From Bacteroidaceae bacterium (GTDB taxonomy: Bacteria > Bacteroidota > Bacteroidia > Bacteroidales > Bacteroidaceae): a DNA stretch of 64,000 nt. A program made the translations under genes and the position numbers. Below the pieces are notes generated by a model, which made no database searches, was not told the origin of the DNA, and saw only the letters and a program-made list of their open reading frames with translations. The stretch covers positions 1 through 64,000 of the forward strand of contig JAKSLL010000008.1 of the NCBI GenBank assembly GCA_024401215.1, read 5' to 3'. The stretch's first letter is position 1; every line of letters starts with the position of its first letter. Shown piece after piece: positions 1 through 13,700 of this stretch.

Positions 1-36
1 AACCTCGTATGCTTTGTTTACAAGTTCTTCTTTCAT
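1..36 (-). CDS. rhaA: L-rhamnose isomerase, N-terminal fragment cut by window edge
   Basis: Only the first 12 codons are present. The minus strand reads from an ATG at 36 into the window edge as MKEELVNKAYEV, which resembles the start of Bacteroidales L-rhamnose isomerases. The ATG lies 28 bp after the rhaB stop on the same strand, the usual rhaB-rhaA order in Bacteroides and Prevotella. The enzyme converts L-rhamnose to L-rhamnulose, the substrate of RhaB. The identification rests on a very short peptide plus gene order, so it is probable rather than certain. Confidence 0.65.
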   Translation of the reverse strand, partial: MKEELVNKAYEV

Positions 37-64
37 TGTTTTAGTAGTTATTTAGCTTAGTTGA

Positions 65-1534
65 TTATTTATTCACAATCTCCAAATACTTCTTATACGC
101 CTCATCCCAAACTTGAGAATCTTGTGGCATATATGACTTCAGTTCTATTGAATCAGCAATAATCTTGCGCATCTCGAACATATCATTCACTACTCCTGCT
201 GCTTTAGCCTGAAGCATTATATTGCCGATAGCAGTTCCCTCGACAGGACCTGTCACTACTGGTAAATTGATGCTGTTGGCAGCAAACTGCATAAGGAATG
301 CGTTGCGTGAACCTCCACCTATTACATGAAGTTTTTCAATTGGGAACGGCGCCATATCCTTCAGATAATCCAGCACCTGCCTATATCGCATAGCAAGACT
401 CTCAAATATGCATCTGGCAATCTCACGGTATGTCTGTGGCACAGGCTGACCAGTCTTCTTGCAATATGCCTGAATAGCCTCCACCATGTTTGAAGGATTG
501 GCAAATTCTGGCGCATCAGGGAAGATGAAACTTCTGAAAGCTGGAGCCTCCATGCTGTCCTTGCAGAGCTGTCCCACATCTTCAGGAGCATCCGTCCATT
601 CGAGACGGCATCGTTCGAGAAGCCACATTCCACAGATATTTTTTAAGAATCGTGTTGTCCCTTCTATGCCTCCCTCATTTGTGAAGTTATATTCAAAACT
701 CTTTTCAGAGATGATAGCGTCTCTTGTCTCAATACCAAGCAATGACCATGTTCCGCAACTAAGATATGCGAAATTTTCGTTCTGGGCAGGAACAGCAGCA
801 ACAGCTGCGCCAGTATCATGACCAGCAACAGCTACTACAGGCACAGGTCCAAGTCCTGTCATCTTCTGTACCTCTGGCGTTATGGTTCCAACCATATCAC
901 TTGGATTCACATATCTGCCAAAATGGCTTTCATCCAAACCTATCACACCAATAAGTTCCTCATCAATCTTCTTTGTGCGCGGGTTAAGGAATTGCGAAGT
1001 GGAAAGTATCGTGTATTCGCACACAGCCTCCCCTGTGAGCATATACATAAGTGCATCTGGCACAAAGAGTATTTTGTCGGCAGCAGCGAGAGCTGAGTCA
1101 TTATTCTTTCTAAGAGTGGACAACTGGAATAGAGAATTAAACTGCATGAACTGAATGCCAGTTTTCTCATACACTTTATCCTTTGGAACAAGTTTGAAGT
1201 AATCCTCCATCGCATTGTCTGTATGCGGGTCACGATAGCAATAAGGGTTGCGAAGCACTCCCCCATCCTTTCCTATAAAGACGAAGTCAACACCCCAGGT
1301 GTCAATGCCAATAGAGGATATTTCTATTCCCTCTTCAGCAACGACCTTCAATCCTCGTATTATCTCACTATAAAGTGCGTATATGTCCCAGTAGAAATGT
1401 CCACCCGTTTCAATAATAGCATTTGGGAAACGAGTTAATTCTCGCTGTTCAAGTTTACCATCAATAATTGAGCCTAAAATGGTACGCCCACTTGTAGCTC
1501 CCAAGTCAACGGCAAAGAAGTTATTAGTTAGCAT
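65..1534 (-). CDS. rhaB: Rhamnulokinase (FGGY sugar kinase family)
   Basis: A 489-aa cytoplasmic kinase that phosphorylates L-rhamnulose to L-rhamnulose 1-phosphate in rhamnose catabolism. The N-terminal phosphate-binding loop DLGATSGRTILG (about residues 10-21) is typical of FGGY kinases. AGHDTGAAVAAV near residue 240 and the adenosine-binding GGGSRNAFLMQ near residue 405 match the two halves of the ATPase fold. The length fits the family. It starts at an ATG about 50 bp downstream of a good Bacteroidota promoter, and the rhamnose isomerase start follows 28 bp after the stop, so the two form an operon. Secreted pectin enzymes elsewhere in the window (PL11, GH51) give a plausible source of rhamnose. 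Confidence 0.93.
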   Translation of the reverse strand: MLTNNFFAVDLGATSGRTILGSIIDGKLEQRELTRFPNAIIETGGHFYWDIYALYSEIIRGLKVVAEEGIEISSIGIDTWGVDFVFIGKDGGVLRNPYCYRDPHTDNAMEDYFKLVPKDKVYEKTGIQFMQFNSLFQLSTLRKNNDSALAAADKILFVPDALMYMLTGEAVCEYTILSTSQFLNPRTKKIDEELIGVIGLDESHFGRYVNPSDMVGTITPEVQKMTGLGPVPVVAVAGHDTGAAVAAVPAQNENFAYLSCGTWSLLGIETRDAIISEKSFEYNFTNEGGIEGTTRFLKNICGMWLLERCRLEWTDAPEDVGQLCKDSMEAPAFRSFIFPDAPEFANPSNMVEAIQAYCKKTGQPVPQTYREIARCIFESLAMRYRQVLDYLKDMAPFPIEKLHVIGGGSRNAFLMQFAANSINLPVVTGPVEGTAIGNIMLQAKAAGVVNDMFEMRKIIADSIELKSYMPQDSQVWDEAYKKYLEIVNK

Positions 1535-1586
1535 AAATTAGTAAGTGTAATAAAAGCTTGTCAGTACTGTTAGTTAAATTCGATTT

Positions 1587-1617
1587 CAAAGTTAGTGTAT
1601 TTTTATCCAATTAACAA
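1587..1617 (-). promoter_or_regulatory. Promoter of rhaB
   Basis: On the minus strand the Bacteroidota -33 element TTG (1615-1617) is followed after 20 bp by TAACTTTG (1587-1594), an exact match to TAnnTTTG. The predicted transcript start would be near 1580, giving a leader of about 45 nt before the rhaB ATG at 1534. Confidence 0.7.
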
Positions 1618-1722
1618 AAAAGAATTCATTTTCTTTACAAAACAATATCAGTTTTGATGTTTATGAGCATTGTTTCGTATAAACTCAAGCAATAAGAACA
1701 CACAAAAGTGGAAAAAACACAA

Positions 1723-1751
1723 AAAGGGAATGGCATCGACCATTCCCTTTT
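1723..1751 (-). terminator. Rho-independent terminator of the giant beta-helix gene
   Basis: An 11-bp perfect stem (1723-1733 pairing with 1741-1751) with a 7-nt loop lies 22 bp after the stop codon of the 4193-aa gene. On the minus strand it is followed by a T-rich stretch. It closes the secreted-protein cluster and separates it from rhaB. Confidence 0.75.
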
Positions 1752-1772
1752 CGCTAATATTATTGGCTCTGC

Positions 1773-4700
1773 TTATCTTGCAAGAACCTTGTATGTTCTA
1801 TTGTTAACCTTTACTACATGAACACCTGCACGAACAGGAGCAACAAACTCAGAAGCTTCTGCTGTGTCGCTCACTTCCATCTGACCGCCTGCTGTAAAGA
1901 TCTTGACTGTCTCGCCTCCAGAAAGGTTCTTGATGCGAATTGTATTATTCACAACATAAACCTTGATGTCAGAAGCAATGTCCTCAAGCATCTCTCTCTC
2001 TTCCTCTTCATCGCCATCATAGTAATAGCGTGCGTTGCGTGCTTTTGCAGAAGAAGATGTTGCCTGCATTGGACGGTAGAATGTGAGAGTCTCCTTGTCC
2101 TTGAGTGTCGCTGTCTGAGTGAAGATTCCCTCACCTACCCAGACTGTTGCGCTCTCGCCTGCTGCAAGATGCCATTGTGTAGCGTCCCAAGAAGGAACAG
2201 AATAGTATCCTGCGCCACCATCAGCCGCAGTACCGTCTGTGTACTTGCCATCATAGTAGAGCCAGAGAGTGTGAGGTACATTCATGTTATATTCACCTGA
2301 GCCATAGTTGCTGCCAGCAGTACTGTAGTCACTTACAAGGTAAGGCATACCGATGCAGTTCCATCCCATGTTCTCCTTGCTTGTGAAGTCAGCTCCGTTT
2401 CCTTGCTTTGATTCATACTCAGAGTCATTATGTTGAACGAGCTCTACGGTCTTGTACTCCTCGTCCTCTTCCTCCGTGTAAACAAATTCACCAGACTTAG
2501 CCGCCTTTGAAGTGAATCGGTAGAGACCAGCAGTTGTAGGAACATAAAGCACACCATTGTTTGCCTCTGCTGCCTTGCTGAGCGCTGTCCAGCATGCAGA
2601 ATTTCCTGCAGCAAACTTATACTGCCAATCTGAGCGGCTGTCACCATTATAAGAGTAAGCCTTAGCATTAGCCTTAGCAAGAGTGAGAATGCCACTTGCA
2701 ACGCTTGGAGCAGTAACGTCGCTATTGTAGTTCATGCTGAATGGCATGCTGACAAGCGAGCCTCCTGCCTTGATGTCTCTTTCGACAGCAACATATCCAA
2801 CATTCACTTCGTTGCCATTTCCGTAAAGGCTCGCTCCCTTCTTCACGAGGAGATAAGCTGGCTTAAAGTTGTCTGTGCCTATGCTGAGAGTCTTATCTTC
2901 CATAATATAGACAACAGAGCCCTCATGTGGATAATAGTTAGCTGCATCAACAGTCTTCACATCCTTGTCTATTCTCCATGTCTCGAATGCACCAGCATCA
3001 ACCTTATTTGCTGATGTCACATCCTTCAAGAGACGTGGGTTGCCGAGGAGGTCAATATCATTTGCATAATCTACGAATCCTCTCAATGCTGCAGGGAGGA
3101 ACTTCTGCGGATTATAAGCATCCTTTGTCTGGTCGCAGAGGTCGATATTTGATGAAGTCTCGACAAGCTGCCAGTTCAAGTTCTCATCTTCAACTTTATA
3201 GAGAACACCAGAGAATGACTTAGCTGTTGCATCGCTGAAGTTTACAAGAGAGTTCTTAGCGTTAGCTGTTGTTCCTGTTGTCTTTCCTTCAACCGTTACG
3301 TTTACTGCATAGCCATTAGCACCTATATTGAGTGCGCTTGCGCTTGTTGTGTTGTTACGAACAAGAGCCTCATAGAGAAGTGCGTTGTTAATATTTACAA
3401 CGTTCACACCTGTACCGCTCACCTTGTTGTCTGCAACAATAACATTGCGCACAGCAACCTTTGAACCAGCTGCACCATATACAGAGAGTGCTGGCGCTGT
3501 AGTAGATACAGGATTTGTGATAACGAATCCGTCAAGGAGAGCAGACGTAGCGATATCTCCCTCGTTAGAAGTAACGCCATTAACGATAGTCTTGTATGCT
3601 AATGGACTTGCCACACCAGTGCGCATCTTTGCTATCATGGCTGCATAATCTGCTATAGCCTTATCTGCTTCAGCAGGAGTTTTTGATTCGTAGTCGCAAA
3701 CATCATAGACATCAGGTATGCTACCATAGATATTGACGCCATTACGCATTGTGACTGTCTCATCAAATCGTCTCTGCTGAGTTGAAGGAGATCCCTTAAC
3801 GAACACATAAGACTCGGCATTATCATTAAGGACGCTGTAGAGAGCTGCATTGTCGATAGCAGACTGAAGATCACCGATGCCCAATGGACCTCCATTGCCT
3901 TCATCATCCTTCTCCCATGATGTACCGTCACCCTTGTCATTAGTGTTAGGGTCAACATATACAACACGAGTAATCTGACTCTTGATTTCGTATGCGCCGA
4001 GGTCTATCTCATCTACAAATCGTGGTGAATTGGCGATATCAACCGTATCTTTCACTGCCTTGTATGAGTAGTCCTTAGCATAACTGCTGAAATAAGAATG
4101 AACACCCTTGTTGAGGAGACGGTTAGCTGTTGCGAAACTGAAGTTTCTGCTTGCTATGTCCTCATTTTCCGGATCAACGAAGTTTGGTCCGTACATGATG
4201 TCGTTATTCTTATCTGAGAGTCCTGCATTGTAGTTCAGACCAGCCAATACCGTAGTATAGTCAAGACTTTCATTACCGCCTGTAAATGCATTATTCTTAA
4301 CATTAGATGTCTTCTTTGTCTTTAATGCTGTAGAAGTATAAGTCGTTGGAGTTGCTGTAACAACAGTAAACTGTGATCCGTAACCTGAAGTTAATGGGTT
4401 GTTCTTCCAGAACACTGAATTGTAGATGTAAGAAGAGCCAACCGAACTTGTAAGCATCACCTGTCCCTTATTCAAAGCAAATGTATTATTCACTGTTATA
4501 GTGTACTCTGCTGATATAGGGTTGCAATTGTTGTCGTGGAACACATTATTATATACTTGTCCACGTCCACCATTCTTTCCTACATAAACCACACTCTTAC
4601 CTTCATTGCTGTAGAATGTGCTCTTGCTGAGAACAAACTTCGTTGCAGTCACTTTAGCTGCATCAGCTTCACGGTCCTTATAATAGATTGCAGAACCTTC

Positions 4701-7700
4701 TGCAGTAGCTGCTGCATTGCTGTTCACGAATGTGAGTCCATCAAACTGCACAGGAATAGTACCAATTGCTGTCACATCTGCATTCGTCGCACCATAATTG
4801 TTGCTTGCGTCGAATACGCCATCGCCATAACGCTGTGTAGCATCATTAATGTAGAACAAGTGGTCACATCCAGAAGCAGAATTGTTGCGACCTGTGATAA
4901 CAGTCTTGAACTCTGCCACATTGCAGCTGTCTTCAAGCATGTTGCTGTAACCGCCCTTAATCATAAGAGAAGCAATCTTCTTATTCTTGAGAGCCAGACT
5001 TGCAGGTGAATGCGCACCAGCATTAGCATCCTTCGTATCGATATAGAAGCAGTAAGTTCTGCCCTCATCTGTCTGGAATCTATTGAAAGGAGCATATTCG
5101 CCTTCAATAATTCTGATCTCCTTCTTCTTGTTGTTACGTGAAGCAAGAAGTGTCTCTATTGCACGCTGGAGGTCAGAAGTTGGCTTCTTCCATGAAGATC
5201 CATCAGGGATTCCATTGCTAACATTCTCCTTTGTTGATACATACAGTACATCTACATCTTTGAGAGGAGCATAGAAGTATTCGTAAGCACCGATATCAAT
5301 ATAAGCGAGCTTATGAGCAGGCGTTGGGTTATAGCAGATACGGTTAATATTCATCTGCTCCTCGTTTGCAACAGGGTAAGCAGTCTTCATATAGAAGTCA
5401 TCTCCAAGTGGGAGATACTTCTTGTATGAGTCGTATGCTGTCACGAAATTCTTTGCGATGAAATGTGACATTGGATAGTAGCCCTTCGCAACATAATCGG
5501 TATTGTCTATTTCTGCTGCCTTATCTACAGGCACTTCAGAACCAGAACCTCCATAATTGTTGTAGCTCATAGTGTAGCCGCCTGGTGTGATTTCTACGTT
5601 CTGCTCCATCACACCTGAACCGTTATCTGTAAGGTCGCTGACTCTTGCACGGCTCCAGTCAAGACCATCGCTGTATCCGGCAATACCAGCCTTATCAGAA
5701 GGTGCTGCAAAGTTTGGTCCATCAAATGCATCATTCTGACTGCTGATGACAACATTGCTGTTCTGAGAGTAGAGTGTTGCCATATCTGTAAGTGCGCTGT
5801 AAGCAACCTCTCGCTTGTCTTCCTTGTTGTTTGGAGTCACACCTCTGCCCTCTTCGTAAGCACAGAACCATGCTGTCTCCATGAACTTGCTGCTGTCATC
5901 AAGATCTTTCTGACTCATAGGAGCAGAACCTGCAGCAAAGTCTGGATTGTAGTCAGCTGTGTTACGTGTTGGACTGCCGTAGTTGCAGATGAGCTGCGAA
6001 GCGAACTTGAAGTAGCTGTTGCCTGCAAACTTCTTAGCCATTGCAGCATTTACCTCGTTACCCCACGCAACTGTGTTTACCATCTGGTTATGGTAAGTTG
6101 CGCTATAGTTCGTTGCAGAAGCATTAACGCCTGCTGTTGTCTCTGGGTTCATCGTGTAAACCGCAGGATAAGCGTTAGCCTGGTTGCGAACGATATCACA
6201 GTTCACGATATGGAAGTAACCATTCTTTCCTACGAATACTGCACCACCAGTACCTCCGACAGTCTTTGCTGTAGAGTTCTGACCTATGAACTTGTACTGA
6301 GTTGGTGTGATGCTGTATGCCTCATCTACCGCTTCATTGTTAGCAAATACAGTATTGTATGCATTGAGATAATGTGTAGCATAAACAGCACCGCCCTGAC
6401 CTGCGTATGACACAGAATTGCCTTCTGCTGTCTCGCTCTTAGCCATCGCCTTGTTATTCTCGAAGATTGAACCGAAGATGTTGAGCGTACCATTTGAACT
6501 AATAGCACCACCATAGCCTGCAGTATTGCCTTCGAAACGGCAATTAGCAATTGTTACAGGAATATCAATACGACCTACTGCCATTGCAACATCTGTTTGC
6601 TGGTAAGCAGCCTTCTCCTGGTTACCATCAATAAGCATACCACCGCCCTGATAGTAATTGTTGATGCCAAGGTCTTTGATTGAGCCGCTCTGATATCCTG
6701 TAGCGTTACCGCCAGTTACAGTCACACCGTCAATCACGATAGGCTGACCTTCATATTGGTCGAATTTGCCATCCACATATTTTGGAGTGTAAGGGTCAGT
6801 AACAGCTGCGCCATGATATACAGAAGCTATTGGCACAGTACCTACTGCGCTTGTGTTTCTTGTAGAAGAAAGCACATGGTATGCCTTAGCTTTATTACCG
6901 CTGAGTATTGTTGTATTCTTGAACTCCCATGGCTCAATGATATTGTTGCCATTCGCATCCTCGCGCTCACGCTCTTCAAGCATTTCGTTTATTGGAAGAT
7001 TGACGAACTGTATGCCAAGCACAGGGTCTGCATCAGCCTCTCCACCAATGAATTCAACATTATCAGAGATAAGCTGAGGATTGCCAGCCTTACCTGTTGA
7101 GTTAGAGGTCATGTTAGTTGTCTTGTCTGTATCCGCCTTGTAGTATCTGCCATAGAAAGTCTTGGCTGCAGGGTCGTACTTGAATCCGCCATAGACGCTT
7201 ACACCTTCAGGGATATTGAATGACGCACCTCTACCGCCAGTCACCTCGTATGTACCACCTGCTATACAGATTTCGAATGGCATATTGTTTGCCTTGTCTG
7301 TTGTGTTCTTGTTTCGTGCAGACACAATATAATCCAAAGCAGCCTTCAAGCCCTCAAACGGATAAGCGAAAGATGAGCCTTGCTGAGAGTAATAAGCGTT
7401 CTTTGTCTGATTGCTCATTGCTGTTGCAAGTTCGCTGTCCAAAGCACCCTCCTCAACAACAAACAGACGAAGCATCACCTCCTTAGGCTGATTTACATCA
7501 TCAAGAGCTCTTGCTCCTATGTCAATACTTGTACGAGTGTTGTTTTTGCTTATCTTGCGGCTTGTATTCATGAAGTCTGCTGGAGAGAGAGCTTCAGATG
7601 CAACAAGCGCATCATACTCATCAAGCGGCATACCTGCCACACAGAGTCGTGATGTCTTATAAAGTCCGAAATATCCAAATTGGTCAAACTTGGTATCACC

Positions 7701-10700
7701 TGCACCCTCTACTGCGAGAGTGTTATTGTCTGTTGCGAAACGTGTGCCCGCACTATTCTTTGGACCTACACTGATGTTATCCTTACCATCTGCCTTAATC
7801 TCCTGAAGAGCTGAGTATGCGAATGGATAATAGATCACATCGTCGGTCTTATCGTCTGCTGGCTTTGAAAGTTCATACGCACCTGCCACATTCGCCTGGT
7901 CTGAACTTGTATTCTGCCAGATAACAGAACTGTTAACACGAACATTGACGCCGCTGCCGTACCAGATACCACCACCAAGCTTTTCAGCCTTGTTGTTTAC
8001 AATTGTAGAAGTATATACGTGAGGCATTTTAGCATCCATAGCTTTGCCCTCAACAGGATCGGTAGAGATATATGTCTTGTCTGAAAGAACATCACCGTCC
8101 TCAAACACATAGATACCACCGCCATAGTTAGCCTTGTTCTTATCGATAAGGCTACCTGAAACAAGCGCTCCGTGAGTCAATGCCAAAGCACCACCATAGT
8201 TTGCTGAATTATCCTGCACAATACAGTTGCGCACATGAGCGAAATCAGTAACGATAGCAGCACCACCAAACTCATTGATGTTCTTGACAGAAGAGCTTGT
8301 GCTCATTCCGTCTGCCTGGCCGCCTGTGATATAGAGACCATCTACAACAGCTCGGTCCTTGATGCCTTTAAGCGTTGTTGTGAGGAGGTCGCCTTCTGCG
8401 TCATACATGTTGTTTGTGAACGTCACAACGTGATATGTAATAACATCAGCATCCTCTACCTTATTATTATAACGCGCATCAAGATAAGTTGGATTGCCTG
8501 TCACATCACGCAAATCCTTGCCATCCTTGTTGAATCCGTTATTAGTATTTGACCATGCACCAGTAGCTGCCTCGTCAGTATAGCCACCCCAGAGTTCAAC
8601 TCCATGTGGAACAAGAATTGACCATTCGCGTGTGCTCTCGTTATCTGTGTCCGTAGAGCTTGTGCGGTTTGCATAGTAAGTGAAGCGTTCACCCTTTGCA
8701 GCCATAGCCTTGCTGTTGGCAAGCTTGACAATAACAGCCTTTGTTGGGTTTGCAAGCTTATAGCGTCCTGCTGCATCGAGCACAAGCTGGAGCTTATCTG
8801 CACATGCTGCATTCATAGGGTCTTTGGCTGATGCCATGCCATGACCATTTGGAGTGACATAGTAAACAGCTTTACCTGCCACAGATGCCAAGTCTGGAGC
8901 GATGTCGTATGCACCGTTATACTCGTATGCGCCAATATCCACTGTACAGTCCTTGATACGGTCTGTGTAATCCATATCATTGTCAGGAAGCTCTACATCT
9001 GTCTTGCCGTCGTAGTCCTTTCCAAGATCTTCTGTACCCTCATTCACACAGTCATAGGCATTGTTATGCAATGCGATGCGGTAGTCAAGATTTGCATTTG
9101 CTGTAGCTATAGGAAGAGCAAATGGATTTGCTGTCGCAGCTGCAGTTCTCTTAAACTCCTTATTATTCTTAAGTGTCACCGCATTGTAGCTATTGACAAA
9201 TTCCGCCTGATTTGTCTGAAGGAAACAGTTGGTGAAGCCAATAGGAGTGTTTGTGCTTGCACGCTGAAGCAGACTCTGTCCATCTTCTGCCATGATAATA
9301 GAATTGTAAACTGTGAGATGTGCATCTGCAGCGGAAGCTGTATAAACTCCAATTGTTGATGCACCGGTATTGTTCACAACTGTATTATTGTAGAAGTTGG
9401 CTGACTCGAAATAGCAGCCTGCACCCTGGCGACTTCCAGATGTCAGCTTATTGCCGCAGACAACAGAATTGTACATGGTACCCTTGATCATGTAGATACC
9501 ACCTCCGTAAGTATCGCTGCTTCCTGCTCCTTCATTATTCATGATGTAGCAGTTGATGACGCTCGAACCGTCGCAATATACACCGCCACCACGTGTGCGG
9601 CCGTTACCATCTGCGAGCTTGTTATCACGAATCACGCAATTGCGAAGCACAACATTCTCATACATCTGAACACCAGCACCACCATTACGTCCACCTGCAT
9701 TCACTCTGTAACCATAGCGGAATGTGAAACCATCCCATTCAGCGCCTTCATAGACATCTCGTGAACGAGGCGTATCACTATCATCAGCAGTTGTCACACG
9801 ACATTCTGCTGGATGAGAAAGCACACTCACATTATTTGTTTTTCTGTCACGCTCTGCAATTGATGTATGTGTCTGGAGGATTGTCTCGTAATCACTCACT
9901 TTCAGTCCAAGCTTCTGATTCTTAACTGACAGAGCGATACCTTCTGACAACTGTGGATGACGAGCATCCATACCTGGAGTTCCTGTCTTAGGGAATCCAC
10001 CATACACCTTTACATGGTTACGAATCTGATAACCCTTATTAGAAGTATATGTACCAGCACCTACCCACACGCTGACTTCCTGATTAGCATCAGAGTCAAA
10101 GTCTTGATATGTATGAGTGACGTTGGCTGTGCCATATACATATTTCTCAGAAACATTTACAACACGAGTCTTAAATGACTTCGACATATCGTCACGTGCG
10201 CTGTTTACAGCAAATTGCAATCCGATAGTACCCTGCACTTCATCGTATGTAACTTTCTTTGTATAGAATCTAAGATTTGTAGATGTAGATGACAAGCCGT
10301 TAACAGTAAGGTATCTGTTCACAGCAGAAGGCTTCTGGCCTGTACCATTACATATTGTACATGTCTGAGTTGTAGGACAAGATTGTGGCACCTTTCCATT
10401 TGTACAATCTGGACATGGGCTTTGCTTCCTGCCATTACATACATCACAATTTATCAAGCCACTGCCCGGTGTTGGACGTCTATCCCAAACATCGCGACCT
10501 CCACACACTGTACAATTTCGGTAACCATATTTATTACATGAAGAACAATCTGTATAACCTTTATGATTACAAGCACCACAATTGGTTGAACCCTTACCAT
10601 TACATGTATAACAATTTCTGAGACCTGTTCCTTTACATGTATTACAATTCCTTGTACTCAAGCCTGTTCCATTACAACCTGTACATGTCAAATTACCCTG

Positions 10701-13700
10701 GCCATTACAATTTGTACATTTCAAATTGCCCTGACCATTACAATTTGTACATGTTCTACCATTCCACCAAGTTGTTCCTGCTCCCCAACATGTTGTACAT
10801 TGAGTTGTCTTGTTGCCCCAACATGTTGTACATGTAGTAGTCTTGTTGCCCCAACATGTTGTACATGTAGGATGTCCTTTTCCGCCACATTGGTCACAAG
10901 CTATTTTTCCATCGTTACACTGTGCGCAAGGAATCTGTCCATCTATACATTGTGGACAATCAACCTTTCCGTCAACACATTTATCACAATCATATCGTCC
11001 ACCATCGCAATTTGGACAGTCTATCTTACCATTTGCATCACAGTGTGTACATTCTACCTGATGGTCACCACCACAAGTGTGACAATCAACATCGACATGT
11101 CCTGTACCACCACAGATAGAGCAGTCTTCTGTTGTAGGACAAGCTACCATTGTGTTATAAGAGAAATACAATGTACCAGTATTTGCATTGGCTGCCGCAT
11201 TTGACTTCCACAAAGAACTATTGTTAAAACTCAAATTATGGTCATCATCATAGCCAACATTCACCTCTCTTCCATTATATGTTGTCTTAATGGTATAGCC
11301 ATTTGCTGGTGTTCCAGTAATATTAAACTCTGTGGCATTCTTGATATCTGTTGTTGTTGTAAATCCAGTGCCATTATACATTATATAGTTATCACCGTTG
11401 CCCAACACCACGTTAGTGCCTGTGAGGACACCATTCTGCTTAGAGGGAATTCCTTCTCCTACTCGACCTCTTTCTGTCTGTCCATGTGCCTCAGCATCAT
11501 AGTAATAAGCATTACCATTGATAGCAGTCGCCCATGACATACCATTTCCTCCTGCAGCATAGTCAATTGTGCCATCCTCGTTACGATAGTCGCGCACAAA
11601 ATACACACTACCGTATGCAGGCTGTCCCTTTGGATTGGCAAATTCACCAACCTCTTCCTGAGTAGAGTAATGGTTTTCTACTGCACCAATATCAGGCAGA
11701 CCACCATTGTCACGAGTTGTGACTGTTGACATATCGGTACCCCATAGAGAATGGTCGCCATTAGCCAATGCTGCATTTGTCATCGGATTGGTATTCAACG
11801 GCTCCCATGATGTGGTACGTCCATAATATGTCACATCACCAGTCTTGCTGACACCTGAGTTCTGAGTGGAGTTCACAAAACGAGGGTAATTAGCATCTTC
11901 TGGATCGAATGTCAGGCTCGCCTTTGTTTCAATGAAACTGTTAAGCTTCAATACTGTCTTATAGTCGAAGAGGTTATTAGTACCAGAATAAGTACCTGTT
12001 CCTTGAAGACCATCCTGACCGTATGAGTCTGCCTTATTGGTTTCACTGCGTACTGCACGCAAGTTTGCATAGACAACAGAATTGTTTATCTCAACATTAC
12101 CAGCATTAACAACTGCTGTTCCTGCATTTCGGATTATATCACCATGATTAAGGATTACTGAAGATCCTGCTTCTGTCTGAACAATACCATAAGTCTTAGA
12201 CGTTACTGACGAAGTCTGATTATTATGGAATATATAGTTTTCAAAGGTGACAGAACTGTTACCTGTTGCATAGACTGCAGCACCCTTCATTGACGTACAT
12301 CCTGCTACAAGACAGTTTCTTACAACATTGCCTGTTGATGCATTCTTGAAATAGAATGCAGAACCGTTTCGTTCTGAAGCTTTTGACCATGTATAAGAAT
12401 TACTGTTTCCGTATCTAAGCTGGAATCCATCAAACACAGCATTTTTCACACCATCGAAAGTAACGAGGTGCATCACATTATAATTATAATCATCTGTGAT
12501 GTTACCTGTGATGACTGTTGGATACAATACCGGATTGCGTCTGCTGATATCTGTACCCTTAAGTTCTTCATCGAAGCCACCGAGCACAGTCACGCCACTC
12601 TTCATATTGATAGAGAGCAGACGTACATGTGAACCCGTAGCCGACTGTACATTTGTGATAGTACCTTCCTTCACATAAATCTTATAACCATCACCTGCCG
12701 CATTGATAGCGTCAGCAAGGCTGAGAGCAGGCTTATCCCAACTTGCACCACCTGTAACATCGGCAGTCTTTGAAGATGGGTCAACAAATATCTCCTTCTT
12801 TGCAGTTGCCACAATCTGCTGAGCGTCAGAAGTGTAAGCACCTATTGTACAACGAGAGTTGAACGCCACATTAAGAATGTCCTTAGGATTAGCAACGGCA
12901 TGAAGCGTATTACCTGTATCTATATCAGCAAGCTGAAGACCTGCATTGCTGAGCGGAGAGCTTGCAAGCGGCTTGAAGTTGTAACTTATAAGATCAGACG
13001 TAGAAGAAAAACCAGAAGAACCTACTGGATTTGTGAAGTTTGGACATGCCTCTTCTGCATCAACATCCACATTTGATGTTGAAAGGGAAACAATGTTGTT
13101 CTTCACTGTGCTGCTCCAGTCAACAAAGTCGTTTCTTGAAAGATATACATAATTGAGTACAGGCTTTTCAACAGATGCAGAAGAGCGTGAGTTAGCATAC
13201 TGCACATTTTTGTTGGCGCTACATGTATTACCCCAAAGCACGCTGTTGTAGATGCGGGCATGGTCGCGGATATACACACCACCAGAACGACCTGTTATCA
13301 CGCCATTCTCATTTGCTCCAGTACCATTACACTGGTTTGTGGCTACAGTCACATTGTCAAGGAGACCGCCGCCATCCATGTAAATACCACCAGCCTCAGT
13401 ATGAGACATATTGTTATTTACGAGGGTAGCTATAGCTGTCATAGCAAACTTGTCTGACTCAATAGAAGCGTCATATAAGAAAGCTATACCACCACCAAAG
13501 CGAGCCACACACTTCATTACAGCAGAATGAAGCACAGAACCTTTGCCATTGACACAGATACCACCACCATAACCGTATGATTTACCGACACCTACAGATT
13601 GTGACATCCATACATAGACATTATCCACAGTACCGCCGCCGTCCATATATATCGCACCACCAGCTCTTGAAGCATAGCACTTGCGGAATATACAGTTTGT

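Noticed and set aside
10330-11145. A dnaJ gene or pseudogene on the minus strand
   Set aside because: The cysteine motifs are in frame inside the 4193-aa protein; no J domain (HPD motif) or C-terminal chaperone domain is present, and the count of motifs is far above four.
10385-11204. Several plus-strand open frames opposite the cysteine array
   Set aside because: They exist because the repeated minus-strand codons leave the opposite strand open; the products are repetitive histidine/tyrosine- or valine-rich strings with no family features.
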